Positions 32,993 through 41,160 of a DNA stretch of 64,000 nucleotides are shown piece after piece (within the stretch, counting starts at the first letter, position 1; each line of letters starts with the position of its first letter). Where the stretch lies: contig NZ_CP095075.1 in NCBI RefSeq assembly GCF_022921115.1, forward strand, positions 2,544,001 through 2,608,000, written 5' to 3'. Position numbers and translations under genes: made by a program. Source of the DNA: Halobacillus amylolyticus (GTDB lineage: Bacteria; Bacillota; Bacilli; Bacillales; Halobacillaceae). Below the pieces are notes generated by a model. That model searched no databases, had not been told where the DNA came from, and was given only the letters and a program-made list of their open reading frames with translations.

Positions 32993-34009
32993 TTATTCCA
33001 CTTTGTCTGTGGTTGGTTTATAACCATCCAACTTCGGTTCAAAAACACTGTTATCAATGGGAACATTTATTTCGAGTTTTTCGGTATACAAATAATTCAC
33101 AACCTCATTATCGGCATTGTAAGTTTCATATTTCACTAGTATTCCTGTATCTTTATCTACCCAAAACCGAAATGTTGAAGACTTATGCTTAACTGACGCA
33201 TATTCGTTCAACGTGCCACTGAGGACAACTGTGTTGTGCTCAAGCAATATTTCATTTTGTTTCTCAATTTCCCAATTACTCAAATTCCTAGTATAGTTAG
33301 AGGCAATTTCATAAGGAAAAAGGGAACTCTTTGCTGATCCTATAGGTGGGCGACCTCGATACGACGTTACATTGTTCCCCTGCTCATCTTTACTAAATGC
33401 TTGGTCCATACCAAGTTTTTCTCCACTTATATCAATAAGGTGTCGAACCTTTTCAAATGTTTTGTTTTCACTAGAGACTTCCCAAATGAATTTGTCATTG
33501 TAGTAGTTATACTCAACTTTCTTTTCCCTTTCAGATCCATATCTAGTAACCTTGCTGTATCCTGCAAACGGATTAGACAAGCTTAGTTGATACTCTACAT
33601 CATATGTGGTGTCTGCAATATGATATTTAAATTTTCCCTTAGCAGTTTGGAAGTGACCTACAGAATTAAGCATCTTGGTGAGGATATCTTCTTTAGTCAT
33701 ATCATCGTAATTCTCTTCCTTATCTGGTGGAATATACATAGTCTCAGGTTCTTCAGTGTTTTGGTTTTCTTGCTGCCCTCCATTAAAAACCCCGTTTTGA
33801 GAAGTTATAAAATAGCCTAGCCCAAACAAAGTTAGAAATAAAACACTTAAACTAAGAACAATATTATAAGTCTTAGTGATTTGAAAGATATTTGATGTCT
33901 TTTTCTTCTTAATATGATTAAACACATACTTTTTATTTTCATCCTCAAAATGCATACCTTTAAAAATGGAGTGATCCATTTTTGTCTTTAAATTATTTAG
34001 TTTATTCAA
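32993..34009 (-). CDS. Membrane anti-sigma factor, LolA/RseB-like outer domain
   Basis: About 338 residues. A cytoplasmic segment (1-45) is followed by one transmembrane helix (VLSLSVLFLTLFGLGYFI, about 50-68), a Gln/Glu-rich linker and a large extracytoplasmic domain resembling the LolA/RseB lipoprotein-binding fold found in several Bacillus sigma regulators. TTG 34009 follows GGAGGGG and overlaps the end of the sigma gene by 8 bases; a longer ATG start (34024) is possible. Its position behind an ECF sigma gene indicates it holds that sigma factor inactive. Confidence 0.75.
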   Translation of the reverse strand: MNKLNNLKTKMDHSIFKGMHFEDENKKYVFNHIKKKKTSNIFQITKTYNIVLSLSVLFLTLFGLGYFITSQNGVFNGGQQENQNTEEPETMYIPPDKEENYDDMTKEDILTKMLNSVGHFQTAKGKFKYHIADTTYDVEYQLSLSNPFAGYSKVTRYGSEREKKVEYNYYNDKFIWEVSSENKTFEKVRHLIDISGEKLGMDQAFSKDEQGNNVTSYRGRPPIGSAKSSLFPYEIASNYTRNLSNWEIEKQNEILLEHNTVVLSGTLNEYASVKHKSSTFRFWVDKDTGILVKYETYNADNEVVNYLYTEKLEINVPIDNSVFEPKLDGYKPTTDKVE

Positions 34010-34568
34010 GCTTATCCCCTCCAAGAACTTTCTTAAGCTTCTGTCTTGCCTGGTAGAGTCTTGATTTAACAGTATTTTGATTGGTTTTTATTAGATGTGA
34101 AATTTCTCTAATATTTAAGTCTTCATAATAATGCAAGATGACCACTTCGCGTAGTTTGACGGGTAATTCTAAAACCTTTATCGATATAAAATGGTTTTCC
34201 TCGTTCTTTAACAAATTCGTTTCGGGCGATGAACTTCTGTTTTTTTCTTTATAAATGAACGTATCTAGCAATAATATATTTTTCAGGGACCAACTTTTTA
34301 GTACATCTTTGCATTTATTAATCGTTATTCTATACATCCAGGTTTTGTAGGATGAATCGTGTCGAAAAGTCTCTATCTTTTTATAACATTTAATAAAAAC
34401 CTCTTGGGCGACATCCTCGGCCATTTGCTTATCTTTAACATATGTATAAGCAAGTCGAATTACACTGTCCCCATACTCGTCCATTAACGAGCTGATAACT
34501 CTATCTTTATCCAAATTGTCAGTTGATTCTTGTTCATAAATAATTGCCTTTTCTGATTTATCAAGCAA
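34002..34568 (-). CDS. ECF sigma factor
   Basis: 188-residue extracytoplasmic-function sigma factor. Region 2 is visible as MDEYGDSVIRLAYTYVKDKQMAEDVAQEVFIKCYKKIETF and region 4 as LREVVILHYYEDLNIREISHLIKTNQNTVKSRLYQARQKLKK. TTG 34568 follows GGGGAG. It is translationally coupled to the anti-sigma gene. It probably autoregulates (see the promoter candidate upstream). ECF factors on a mobile element are unusual; envelope stress is the likely signal, by analogy with SigV/SigX/SigM. Confidence 0.9.
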   Translation of the reverse strand: MLDKSEKAIIYEQESTDNLDKDRVISSLMDEYGDSVIRLAYTYVKDKQMAEDVAQEVFIKCYKKIETFRHDSSYKTWMYRITINKCKDVLKSWSLKNILLLDTFIYKEKNRSSSPETNLLKNEENHFISIKVLELPVKLREVVILHYYEDLNIREISHLIKTNQNTVKSRLYQARQKLKKVLGGDKLE

Positions 34569-34625
34569 TCGCTTTCTCCCCTTTTTCAGCCTTTTTAGTG
34601 TTAAATCCCTAATGTTAACTTTTTA

Positions 34626-34649
34626 GACGAAGCAACTTGCATAACAGTT
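34626..34649 (-). promoter_or_regulatory. Candidate ECF-type promoter of the sigma operon
   Basis: On the minus strand AAC (in AACTGT, 34647-34649) is separated by 17 bases from CGTC (34626-34629), the form recognised by Bacillus ECF factors such as SigW and SigX. It lies 58 bases before the sigma start codon. A single short match; autoregulation is an inference. Confidence 0.4.
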
Positions 34650-35014
34650 GTAATTTAAATTAAAGTTTTCATCAAACAGCAGGTGTTAAAAATTAGACTG
34701 AGAAGGCGTTCCTTAAAAAATGAAAAGTGCTTAACTTAAATAGTAATCGGGAGGAGGGTATAATAATAAGATAAATGGTAGAAGGGTGATTAACTCACAT
34801 AAAGTTAGACAGTTTGTTAATTTATCTTCAGCAATAGGGCCATATTCTGGAATAACGTATTGTGCAAATGAGGGAAATTTGAAATAATTGGTATTAAGAA
34901 ATAGGGTTAGTTTTAATTGAAAGTTAAAACTTTTTAATCTTGATCTCGTCTCACATTATAAAGGAGTTCTTTAATAAAATGTAGAAGGGCTACTTAGTTA
35001 TTAAAGGAAGGGGT
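34650..35014. other. Intergenic region with the first cassette-like repeat
   Basis: About 365 bases with no gene. It includes a repeat copy GGGCCATATTCTGGAATAACG and the following 50 bases (34837-34900) that closely match the sequence at 37137-37195. A strong ribosome binding site for the next gene lies at its right end. Nothing else was found. Confidence 0.5.
34837..34900 (+). repeat. Cassette-boundary repeat, copy A (right part only)
   Basis: GGGCCA at 34837-34842, then TTCTGGAATAACG, and further on GGAAATTTGAAATAATTG. The same order and spacing recur at 37137-37195. No GGGCGC partner is seen upstream; this would be the left edge of the array. Confidence 0.6.
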
Positions 35015-35020
35015 TTGGAA

Positions 35021-35536
35021 ATGAAAAAAGCAGCAGCAGTGCTATTTGCAATCTTTCTTTTTATGGTCAATCAATCGTCTTTTGCCTTTCCGGTAGAAAC
35101 TAATTACTCTGGTAAACAAGGTAAAGAGCAAAATCATTCACAAGTTTGGGTAAAAGATTATGACACAGAAATCCAGGTTATAGCACCTCAGACGAAAAAC
35201 CAAAAAGAAATTACTAAACAAGAAGAAGTTGTGGAGATAATTAACACTATAAACTCTGCATATGATGTCAAAACTAATCCCGAACAACGCATTAAGTTAG
35301 GTGTATTGAAGTTCAATGAACTCGATGCTATACAGGTTTATCTTTCCAAAGACAAGTCATCAGTTTACCTACACTCTGATAAGGGTGCAAAGGTAATTAC
35401 ATCAAAAGACTTTTATCAATTATTTCAACCATCAATAGAAGCTGAACCTCTTCCACCAGGATATGAACCTAAAGCTTTTCCTCCATTACCAAAAGGAGAG
35501 GGATTAGATTCAGAAGACGTAGAAAAGTTGAATTGA
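35021..35536 (+). CDS. Secreted protein of unknown function
   Basis: 171 residues from ATG 35021, eight bases after AAGGAAGGGG. A clear signal peptide (MKKAAAVLFAIFLFMVNQSSFAFP) with probable cleavage near SFA-FP. The mature part is polar, ending in a Pro-rich stretch (EPLPPGYEPKAFPPLPKG). No family recognised. It is the first complete gene of the cassette-like array and is bounded on both sides by the GGGCCA/GGGCGC repeats. Confidence 0.75.
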   Translation: MKKAAAVLFAIFLFMVNQSSFAFPVETNYSGKQGKEQNHSQVWVKDYDTEIQVIAPQTKNQKEITKQEEVVEIINTINSAYDVKTNPEQRIKLGVLKFNELDAIQVYLSKDKSSVYLHSDKGAKVITSKDFYQLFQPSIEAEPLPPGYEPKAFPPLPKGEGLDSEDVEKLN

Positions 35537-35551
35537 TCTTTCCTCAATAAA

Positions 35552-35614
35552 GGGCGCTTTTCTTTAATAAAGATCAGCGTCTAAATTTCGTTTGTAGGGC
35601 CATTTTGCGGAATA
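35552..35614 (+). repeat. Cassette-boundary repeat, copy B
   Basis: GGGCGC (35552-35557) and GGGCCA (35597-35602) are 45 bases apart, followed by TTTTGCGGAATAA. The first box begins 16 bases after the stop of the secreted-protein gene; the second lies 40 bases before the next start. Confidence 0.7.
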
Positions 35615-35641
35615 AAACATAAAACTTTTAGGGGTGATAAA

Positions 35642-35833
35642 ATGGGCAGAGATAACGAAACACCTGAAGAAAGAAGAGAGAGGCTAAGACAAAAAGAATT
35701 AAACAATCCTTCCAGTAGTACACACGGGAGCGTTCTTTCTGATTTAGTCGGTGGTTTAGGATGGAAAGGTACTGGAATACTTATTCTTGTATTAATATTA
35801 GCTGTTATAATATATGCCATTTTCTTCCGCTAA
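35642..35833 (+). CDS. Small membrane protein, DUF6366-like
   Basis: 63 residues: a highly charged N-terminus (GRDNETPEERRERLRQKEL), a Ser/Gly-rich middle and one transmembrane helix at the C-terminus (GILILVLILAVIIYAIFF). This matches the DUF6366 pattern known from Bacillaceae; its function is unknown. ATG 35642 follows AGGGGTG. It is bounded by repeat copies B and C. Confidence 0.8.
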   Translation: MGRDNETPEERRERLRQKELNNPSSSTHGSVLSDLVGGLGWKGTGILILVLILAVIIYAIFFR

Positions 35834-35835
35834 AG

Positions 35836-35900
35836 GGGCGCAATTCTTGAACAAAGGATTGCGCTTTTATTAATTTATCGGGCCAAATGTGGAGTAACGC
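35836..35900 (+). repeat. Cassette-boundary repeat, copy C
   Basis: GGGCGC (35836-35841) begins immediately after the DUF6366-like stop codon; a hairpin GCGCAAT ... ATTGCGC with a T-run follows (a terminator), then GGGCCA (35880-35885) and ATGTGGAGTAACG. Box spacing is 44 bases. Confidence 0.75.
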
Positions 35901-36066
35901 TTAATAAGTAATTTGGATATTTATGTTAAAATATATTGAGGTTACCAGGAACTGTACTTAACCAACCTAGGTGAAGTTAAAAAGCTAATACGCTCGGGGG
36001 ACATATATGGTTTGTAGTTGGAAAACTTGCTCTGCAGATATCAAAAATTAAGTAGGATTAGTTAGG

Positions 36067-36171
36067 GTGATTTTTATTGAATTAATTATTAACGTATTAC
36101 TTGGTGTTGGTATTGTTATATTCTTATTATTTTCCTTTGTGGCCTATGTTACTTTTAAAGATAGAAAATAA
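36067..36171 (+). CDS. Possible tiny membrane protein, unusual start
   Basis: A 34-residue frame that is almost all one hydrophobic helix (LIINVLLGVGIVIFLLFSFVAY) with a basic tail (TFKDRK). GTG 36067 lacks a well-placed ribosome binding site; instead AGGGTG sits six bases before an in-frame ATT at 36076, so initiation may be at ATT. It lies between repeat copy C and uppP. Whether it is translated is unsure. Confidence 0.5.
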   Translation: MIFIELIINVLLGVGIVIFLLFSFVAYVTFKDRK

Positions 36172-36233
36172 AAATACGGGACTACAAAAACAAGAAGAAT
36201 AGAGCTAGTAATATGAACTAAGGGGAAATTGCA

Positions 36234-37046
36234 ATGCAGGATTTATGGTTATTATTAAAGTATATATTTTTAGGTTTATTTCAAGGTTTTACGGAACCTA
36301 TTCCCATTTCATCCAGTGGCCATCTTGTTATTCTTCAAGAATTGATTGATATGGAAAATAAAGGATTAGACTTCCTAATCCTTGTAAACTTTGGATCATT
36401 GATCGCTGTGCTAATAATTTATCGCAACGATATTATGAGATTAATACAGAATGGAATAGGATATATTTTATCGCGAGATTCCAAACTGAAGGATGACTTT
36501 TACTTTATTATTTACTTAATTATCGGAACAATTCCAGCAGGTGTACTTGGAATTTTATTTGGGGATTTTATAGAAGCAGAACTTAATGAAGTGTGGATTG
36601 TTGGAGTTACGTTGCTTATTACAGGTCTTGCTTTATGGATCATCCGAGATCTTAGAGGAAATAAAAATGAAGGGAGTCTCACCTGGAAGGATGCTCTGTT
36701 AGTGGGGTTAGCTCAAGGGGTGGCTTTGATACCGGGGATTAGCCGTTCAGGGGCTACGATTGTCGCAGCTATGTTATTAGGAATGAAACAAGAAACAGCC
36801 CTTCGTTTTTCTTTCCTTTTATACATCCCTGTAAGCTTAGGAACTATGATTCTTTCTATTGACACATTCATAGAAAGGAATTTGTCACAAGTCTGGGCTT
36901 TATACACTATTGCTTTTATCGCTTCTATAATCGCATCGTACGGAGCACTAAAATGGTTTATGAATATAATGGCTCAGGGTAAGCTGAAGTATTTTTCCTT
37001 TTACTGTTTTATCATAGGTGGACTCGTGCTACTGTTCATATCATAA
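36234..37046 (+). CDS. uppP: Undecaprenyl-diphosphate phosphatase UppP
   Basis: 270-residue integral membrane phosphatase that recycles the cell-wall lipid carrier and confers bacitracin tolerance when abundant. Family motifs are [17 protein letters not shown] near residue 20 (catalytic Glu and Ser/His set) and [13 protein letters not shown] near residue 165; about eight hydrophobic segments are visible. GFTEPIP differs slightly from the usual GLTEFLP. ATG 36234 follows AAGGGGAAA. As cargo beside an ECF sigma pair, it suggests an envelope-stress module. Confidence 0.92.
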   Translation: MQDLWLLLKYIFLGLFQGFTEPIPISSSGHLVILQELIDMENKGLDFLILVNFGSLIAVLIIYRNDIMRLIQNGIGYILSRDSKLKDDFYFIIYLIIGTIPAGVLGILFGDFIEAELNEVWIVGVTLLITGLALWIIRDLRGNKNEGSLTWKDALLVGLAQGVALIPGISRSGATIVAAMLLGMKQETALRFSFLLYIPVSLGTMILSIDTFIERNLSQVWALYTIAFIASIIASYGALKWFMNIMAQGKLKYFSFYCFIIGGLVLLFIS

Positions 37047-37097
37047 CCAATTTATTATTTAAATCTCAGTACATAGTAGTTGTGTTATTAAAGAATA

Positions 37098-37195
37098 GGG
37101 CGCGTTTATCAAATAACGTGTCCTTTTTACATTTAAGGGCCAGATAATGGAATAATTTCTTGTGACAAATATGGAAATTTGAAATAATTGTTGTT
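37098..37195 (+). repeat. Cassette-boundary repeat, copy D
   Basis: GGGCGC (37098-37103), CCTTTTTACATTTAA, then GGGCCA (37137-37142) with GATAATGGAATAA and GGAAATTTGAAATAATTG. Box spacing 39 bases. The left half is nearly identical to copy E2 and the right half to copy A. Confidence 0.8.
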
Positions 37196-37234
37196 AAGTT
37201 AAAGGGCAGGATTGTCTAAGATAGAAATTGTTTA

Positions 37235-37459
37235 ATGGGGGTGTTATTTATAGAAAGAGATACAGAAAAGCAAATATTAGAGGAATTAAAAAACATAAAT
37301 CAATCTTTACAGGATATTAACGAAGGGAACAATGATGAAAAGTCACCTCTAATTTTTGATATTGTAAAGTCTCTGCTGATAGGAGTTCTAATTGTAGGCC
37401 CTGCCATTGCAGTAGTGATGGTGTTTTTCCAAGTATTAGGAATTTGGATGTTCAATTAA
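37235..37459 (+). CDS. Small membrane protein of unknown function
   Basis: Up to 74 residues. A charged, helical N-terminus (ERDTEKQILEELKNINQSLQDIN) is followed by one long hydrophobic helix (LLIGVLIVGPAIAVVMVFFQVLGIW). The ATG at 37235 is part of the AATGGGGGTG ribosome binding site, and the codon at ideal spacing from it is ATA (37250), in frame; the real start is uncertain. It is bounded by repeat copies D and E1. No family recognised. Confidence 0.6.
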   Translation: MGVLFIERDTEKQILEELKNINQSLQDINEGNNDEKSPLIFDIVKSLLIGVLIVGPAIAVVMVFFQVLGIWMFN

Positions 37460-37460
37460 G

Positions 37461-37466
37461 GGGCGC
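37461..37466 (+). repeat. Cassette-boundary repeat, copy E1 (GGGCGC box only)
   Basis: AAGGGGCGCC directly after the stop of the small membrane protein gene. No GGGCCA follows at the usual distance; the next 120 bases hold no gene and lead to copy E2, suggesting a degenerate or emptied cassette. Confidence 0.45.
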
Positions 37467-37592
37467 CAAAAGAACCAGAGGGCTAGTGCATTAATGTGTA
37501 TAATTCCATCGGTATTTATATTCTTTGTTTCAATTTATACTTTAATAAGCTAATAGGTATTCTTTTGCCACATAATCAATGTTCCGTAATAG

Positions 37593-37650
37593 GGGCGCGT
37601 TTATCGAATAACGCCTTCCTTTTTACATTTAAGGGCCAGATTGTTGAAGA
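37593..37650 (+). repeat. Cassette-boundary repeat, copy E2
   Basis: GGGCGC (37593-37598), GTTTATCGAATAACGCC, CTTTTTACATTTAA and GGGCCA (37633-37638), 40 bases apart. Almost identical to the first half of copy D. It precedes the acetyltransferase gene. Confidence 0.8.
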
Positions 37651-37777
37651 TCGGAAAGGATATTATTCAGGAAGCTGAAGTTGAAATTATACAAATGTTA
37701 TTCAATTGACAGATATTTAGTTGGTCTGGAAAAGATAACGATTAATAAGAATATTTTGTCGTCTAAGACATCTCTTA

Positions 37778-38476
37778 TTGAAGGGGGTCAGATCAATTAC
37801 TATTTATAGAGGTGACTCGATTTATATACGACCAATGGAAACAGGGGACATTGATTCACTACTTGATCTCCGAATTAACAACCGCAGTTTTTTTGAACAA
37901 TTTGAAACAAAGCCACCTGAATCTCATTACACCACTGAAGGGCAAGAATCGGTCATAAAAGAACTGGAACAGGATTGGAAAAGTGAAGTTCGCTTTGGAT
38001 TCGGGATTTTTCTAAATAAAACAGATCAGCTTATAGGGAGAACGACTCTTGGAAATGTTGTAAGAGGTCCACTTCAAAGTTGCTATATTGAGTACTATAC
38101 CGACCAACAATACAACGGTAACGGGTACACCTCCGAAGGAGTACAACTAATAGTACAATTTGCATTCAAAAAAGCCAAATTACATCGTATAGAAGCAGCA
38201 GTTAAACCTAATAATTTGGCATCAATGCGTATATTAGAGAAGGTTGGATTTAAATACGAGGGGGTAGCTAGGGAGTATCTAAGAATAAATAATCATTGGG
38301 AAGATCATTGTAAATATGCCTTAATTGAATCAGATTACTTTTCAAAACCGTCATACTTAGCTAGTCAGTCCAACAGTACAAACGAGTTAATAGCTGCTAT
38401 GAAAAAGTCTGTTAACACAAACTACAAAAAAGAGTTGCAAAGGTATATCGAAGCACATAAAAAACCTAAATTATAA
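37778..38476 (+). CDS. GNAT acetyltransferase, RimJ/RimL-like
   Basis: About 230 residues. The fold motifs include IYIRPMETGDIDSLLDLR, the acetyl-CoA-binding YNGNGYTSEGVQLIVQFAF and the C-terminal RIEAAVKPNNLASMRILEKVGFKYEG typical of RimJ/RimL N-acetyltransferases; a 40-residue polar tail follows. Substrate unknown. The start is unclear: TTG 37778 has no site before it, while AAGGGGG lies eight bases before ATT 37796 (in frame). The first ATG is 19 codons in and would remove the first strand. Confidence 0.82.
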   Translation: MKGVRSITIYRGDSIYIRPMETGDIDSLLDLRINNRSFFEQFETKPPESHYTTEGQESVIKELEQDWKSEVRFGFGIFLNKTDQLIGRTTLGNVVRGPLQSCYIEYYTDQQYNGNGYTSEGVQLIVQFAFKKAKLHRIEAAVKPNNLASMRILEKVGFKYEGVAREYLRINNHWEDHCKYALIESDYFSKPSYLASQSNSTNELIAAMKKSVNTNYKKELQRYIEAHKKPKL

Positions 38477-38546
38477 AAATAAAAAAATCGTTATGAGCTT
38501 TTTTATTGAAGTGATATTCATACGATACCGCCGGTGCTCCATTTAA

Positions 38547-38780
38547 TTACTTATTAGGATATAATAATCGTTCTGTATCCTTTATAAGGTCAGTCGGATT
38601 GATATTTAATGCGTTGGCTAAATTAAATATAGTAACGATAGTTGGATTTCTTTTACCTCTTTCTAACAAACTAATATAAGTCCTATCTAAATCGCTAAGT
38701 TGTGCTAATTTTTCTTGTGATAAGGATTGTTCTCGTCTTATTATCTTCAGAGAATGACCAAAAGCTTTTTCAATTTCCAT
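38547..38780 (-). CDS. XRE-type regulator, restriction-controller (C-protein) like
   Basis: 77-residue DNA-binding protein made of a single Cro/C1 helix-turn-helix: LKIIRREQSLSQEKLAQLSDLDRTYISLLERGKRNPTI. Length and the recognition-helix sequence RTYISLLERG resemble the C proteins that time restriction-modification genes. It is divergent from the gene at 38931, with a C-box-like operator between them. No methyltransferase gene is adjacent, so it may be a leftover controller or regulate the neighbour for another purpose. Confidence 0.8.
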   Translation of the reverse strand: MEIEKAFGHSLKIIRREQSLSQEKLAQLSDLDRTYISLLERGKRNPTIVTIFNLANALNINPTDLIKDTERLLYPNK

Positions 38781-38832
38781 TATGTTTCCTCCACAATTTC
38801 TTTAAGTTCATACTCAAAGAATTGAGGGGCTG

Positions 38833-38853
38833 AGTCTACGGACTATAGTCTAC
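38833..38853. promoter_or_regulatory. C-box-like operator
   Basis: AGTCTAC is repeated at 38833-38839 and 38847-38853, and the palindrome GACTATAGTC (38841-38850) lies between. GACT/AGTC half-sites with a TAT-containing centre are typical C-protein operators. It sits between the divergent XRE gene and the unknown gene. Operator function is inferred from sequence and position. Confidence 0.6.
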
Positions 38854-38930
38854 AAACTAATATAAGTGTGATAGAATAGCGTAAAGATTTATTTTATTAT
38901 TGTGCTTTGGAAATTCTGGAGGAAAAAAAG

Positions 38931-39458
38931 ATGGATGATTTTGATACTATTATTAGCGACTTGGAATTACCGAATGAACTAAAAGATTTTCTTATTTCTA
39001 GTAAAAGCATTAGAGAATATATAAACAAACCACTACTCAAAGATGTTGAAGACCTATATATTTTTTATAAATCTTTTTATGTATTCGATAAGTCGGAGTT
39101 TGGTGCTCAATCTATTGCTGCCATAAAGCGATGTAAAGACCAAAGCACTTTTTACTATTATTTAAAGAAAATTTTAGATTCAGATTTAGAATTTCAATCC
39201 AAAAATAGCTTAAATAAAGAGGAATTGAACTATATTAAGTTAGAAAGAGGACTTTTAAACGATATTATTAAAGACTCTACATCCATATTTATACACATTG
39301 TGAACAAGATCTATAATAAAGAGGAAAATATTGATATGATACAAACATATAAGGCAGTTGGGAAACTAGAGTTAATTAATCAGATAATAGAAGACCCATA
39401 TTATAAAGACCTCTTAGAATCTGGAAAAATTGTTATTAATGAAGCAACAACAGCATAA
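38931..39458 (+). CDS. Unknown protein next to the XRE regulator
   Basis: 175 residues from ATG 38931, with GGAGG 8 bases upstream; a TTG eight codons earlier is a poorer start. Predicted to be mainly alpha-helical and charged (LPNELKDFLISSKSIREYINKPLLKDVEDLYIF ...). No domain is recognised. Its divergence from a controller-like gene across a C-box suggests regulated expression; a restriction enzyme or toxin role cannot be shown from the sequence. Confidence 0.65.
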   Translation: MDDFDTIISDLELPNELKDFLISSKSIREYINKPLLKDVEDLYIFYKSFYVFDKSEFGAQSIAAIKRCKDQSTFYYYLKKILDSDLEFQSKNSLNKEELNYIKLERGLLNDIIKDSTSIFIHIVNKIYNKEENIDMIQTYKAVGKLELINQIIEDPYYKDLLESGKIVINEATTA

Positions 39459-39682
39459 ATAAGGGAATGAATAAACTGGTTCAGGTGTAATCATTTTTAA
39501 TCCCTAATTTCAGACAAACAAAATGAAACTTGATTTTTACCTCTTTTAAAAATTCCCGTTACAAGAAAAAAGGACAGACCTTTTTAAGAGGATCTGCCAA
39601 AAAGCATTATATAAGCCCCTTAACGGTTCTAAGAGGAAACTAAAGTCTACTATGAAGGTTCTGAAGTAAAAGAAAATACTTC

Positions 39683-40225
39683 TTATCTGTTATGATTCTC
39701 TCGCAAGTGTTTTAAAAGAGCTGATTCGCCACTCGTGTCTCTTGATTGCTTGATATAATCGTGCCTTCTCTCTAGGTAAGCCTTAACCTTTTTTTGCACT
39801 TCACTTAACTCTTGTATTAATCCTTTTCTAATTCTGAGAGCGTCTATTATGATCGGGGTTTGTTTCTCGTCTGCATTACTGATTAACCTACCAAAATTCA
39901 TATTTTCAGATGAACTACCACTAAAAAGTGCTGCAGCGAAATAAATTAACTCCTTATAAGAACTTGAAAAAGGAATCTCATTCCTTGTCTCTTCTGTTTT
40001 ATCCCATTGGTGAAACCAGGATAGGAAGTGACCTCCTTCAGAAATATCTTTCTTCATTATTTCATATAGCTTTCCAAATAGCTCCGGGCAAGCGATTATA
40101 TACATACCACTTAAATACTCCCTGTTATCCCCGATGTCACCTTTAAATTGTATTTCTATTAATGCCTTAAGGTTATCTTCGTGTTCATCCGAAATATAAT
40201 AAACTTGATCAAGAATCTTAATCAC
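39683..40225 (-). CDS. Unknown protein, possibly DUF6075/DUF2538-like
   Basis: 180 residues from GTG 40225 (AAAGG five bases upstream). Features are DEHEDNLKALIE near the start, YLSGMYIIACPELFGKLYEIM, and FSSSYKELIYFAAALFSG, a pattern seen in small Bacillaceae proteins such as DUF6075/DUF2538. The C-terminus is basic and helical. Function unknown; the family suggestion is weak. It lies just beyond the end of the gene interrupted by IS21. Confidence 0.6.
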   Translation of the reverse strand: MIKILDQVYYISDEHEDNLKALIEIQFKGDIGDNREYLSGMYIIACPELFGKLYEIMKKDISEGGHFLSWFHQWDKTEETRNEIPFSSSYKELIYFAAALFSGSSSENMNFGRLISNADEKQTPIIIDALRIRKGLIQELSEVQKKVKAYLERRHDYIKQSRDTSGESALLKHLRENHNR

Positions 40226-40280
40226 CTTAACCTTTCTGAATAGGCTTCTCTAGAACTTTATTGAATTATTAAAAACGAAT

Positions 40281-40389
40281 TTAATTTTTATTCTTTTTAT
40301 ATTCTCCTTCAATGCCTTTAAATAGGCCACTCAAAATCAGAAACAAGATGTCCCCTCTAAATGTAGTTAGATCCCAGTCAATAGCCTCA
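40281..40389 (-). pseudogene. 3' end of the IS-interrupted repeat-protein gene
   Basis: Reading on from the CCTCA target duplication in the same frame as the gene at 45335-46001 gives AIDWDLTTFRGDILFLIL, SGLFKGIEGEYKKNKN and a stop (40281-40283). The phase is exact, so before IS insertion the protein had 256 residues, with a second hydrophobic segment and a basic tail. This piece no longer has a start codon. Confidence 0.85.
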
Positions 40390-40425
40390 TGTAACCGTCA
40401 AGTGATTTTGAACACTTTTTGATCA

Positions 40426-41092
40426 TTAATTCTGAACAGTTTCTGACTGAAATAATGACTTTCGATATTTAATTCGGTGACTTGGCCCATCGAAATGAAG
40501 AACTTCAGAACGGTGAAGAAGACGATCCAAGATGGCTGTCGTAATTCCTTGATCACCAAGGAGCTCTCCCCATTCCTCCGGTCCTTTATTTGAGGTCAGG
40601 ATAATTGAACTTTGCTCATACAGATGATTTACTAAATGGAAAAATAGATTCGCTTCGTTTTGATCCATCGCCATATACATCAAGTCATCAATGATGACCA
40701 AATCAGCGTTTCTTATTCGCTTTAACTGCACTTGTGATTTGCGAAGATATTCTTCACTTTTCAATAAAGGTACCAGCTCTCCGATCGACACAAAAGAGAC
40801 GCGAAGACCGTTATAAATGGCTTCTAATCCAAGTCCGATGGCGATGTGTGTTTTACCTACACCTGGCGGTCCCAGAAAGATTAAATTATATGATTCTTCC
40901 AACCAAGTAAGCTCTTTTAGCTGTTTGATCTGTCTTTCACTTAACGACGAGATCTCCTCGATATCAAACTCCTCAAGAGTCTTTTGATACGGGAATTTCG
41001 CCCACTTCAAGTGTTTATCAATCATTTTCTCTTGTCTTCTTTTCTCCTCATATGTGAGGAGTTCCCTCAGGAACTCTTGATAAGTCCAAGAA
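40426..41092 (-). pseudogene. istB: Outer istB, 3' part
   Basis: The C-terminal 218 residues of an IS21 helper ATPase, from HSWTYQEFLRELLTYEEKRR onward, with Walker A GPPGVGKTH, Walker B ADLVIIDDLMYM and the ILTSNKGPEEW motif. It joins the 5' part at 43542-43651 across the inner element; together they make a 255-residue IstB. The inner element supplies an out-of-context start (MPFYTY...) to this fragment, so a shortened ATPase might still be produced. Confidence 0.88.
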
Positions 41093-41160
41093 TGTATTTG
41101 GCAAGAGAAATATGTATAAAACGGCAACCCTTTTTGTAGCCACTTACCAACGTTCCATTT

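Noticed and set aside
34837..37650. Classical integron
   Set aside because: No IntI-type integrase or attI is recognised next to the array, and box sequences are not the standard attC core (GTTRRRY). Kept only as cassette-like.
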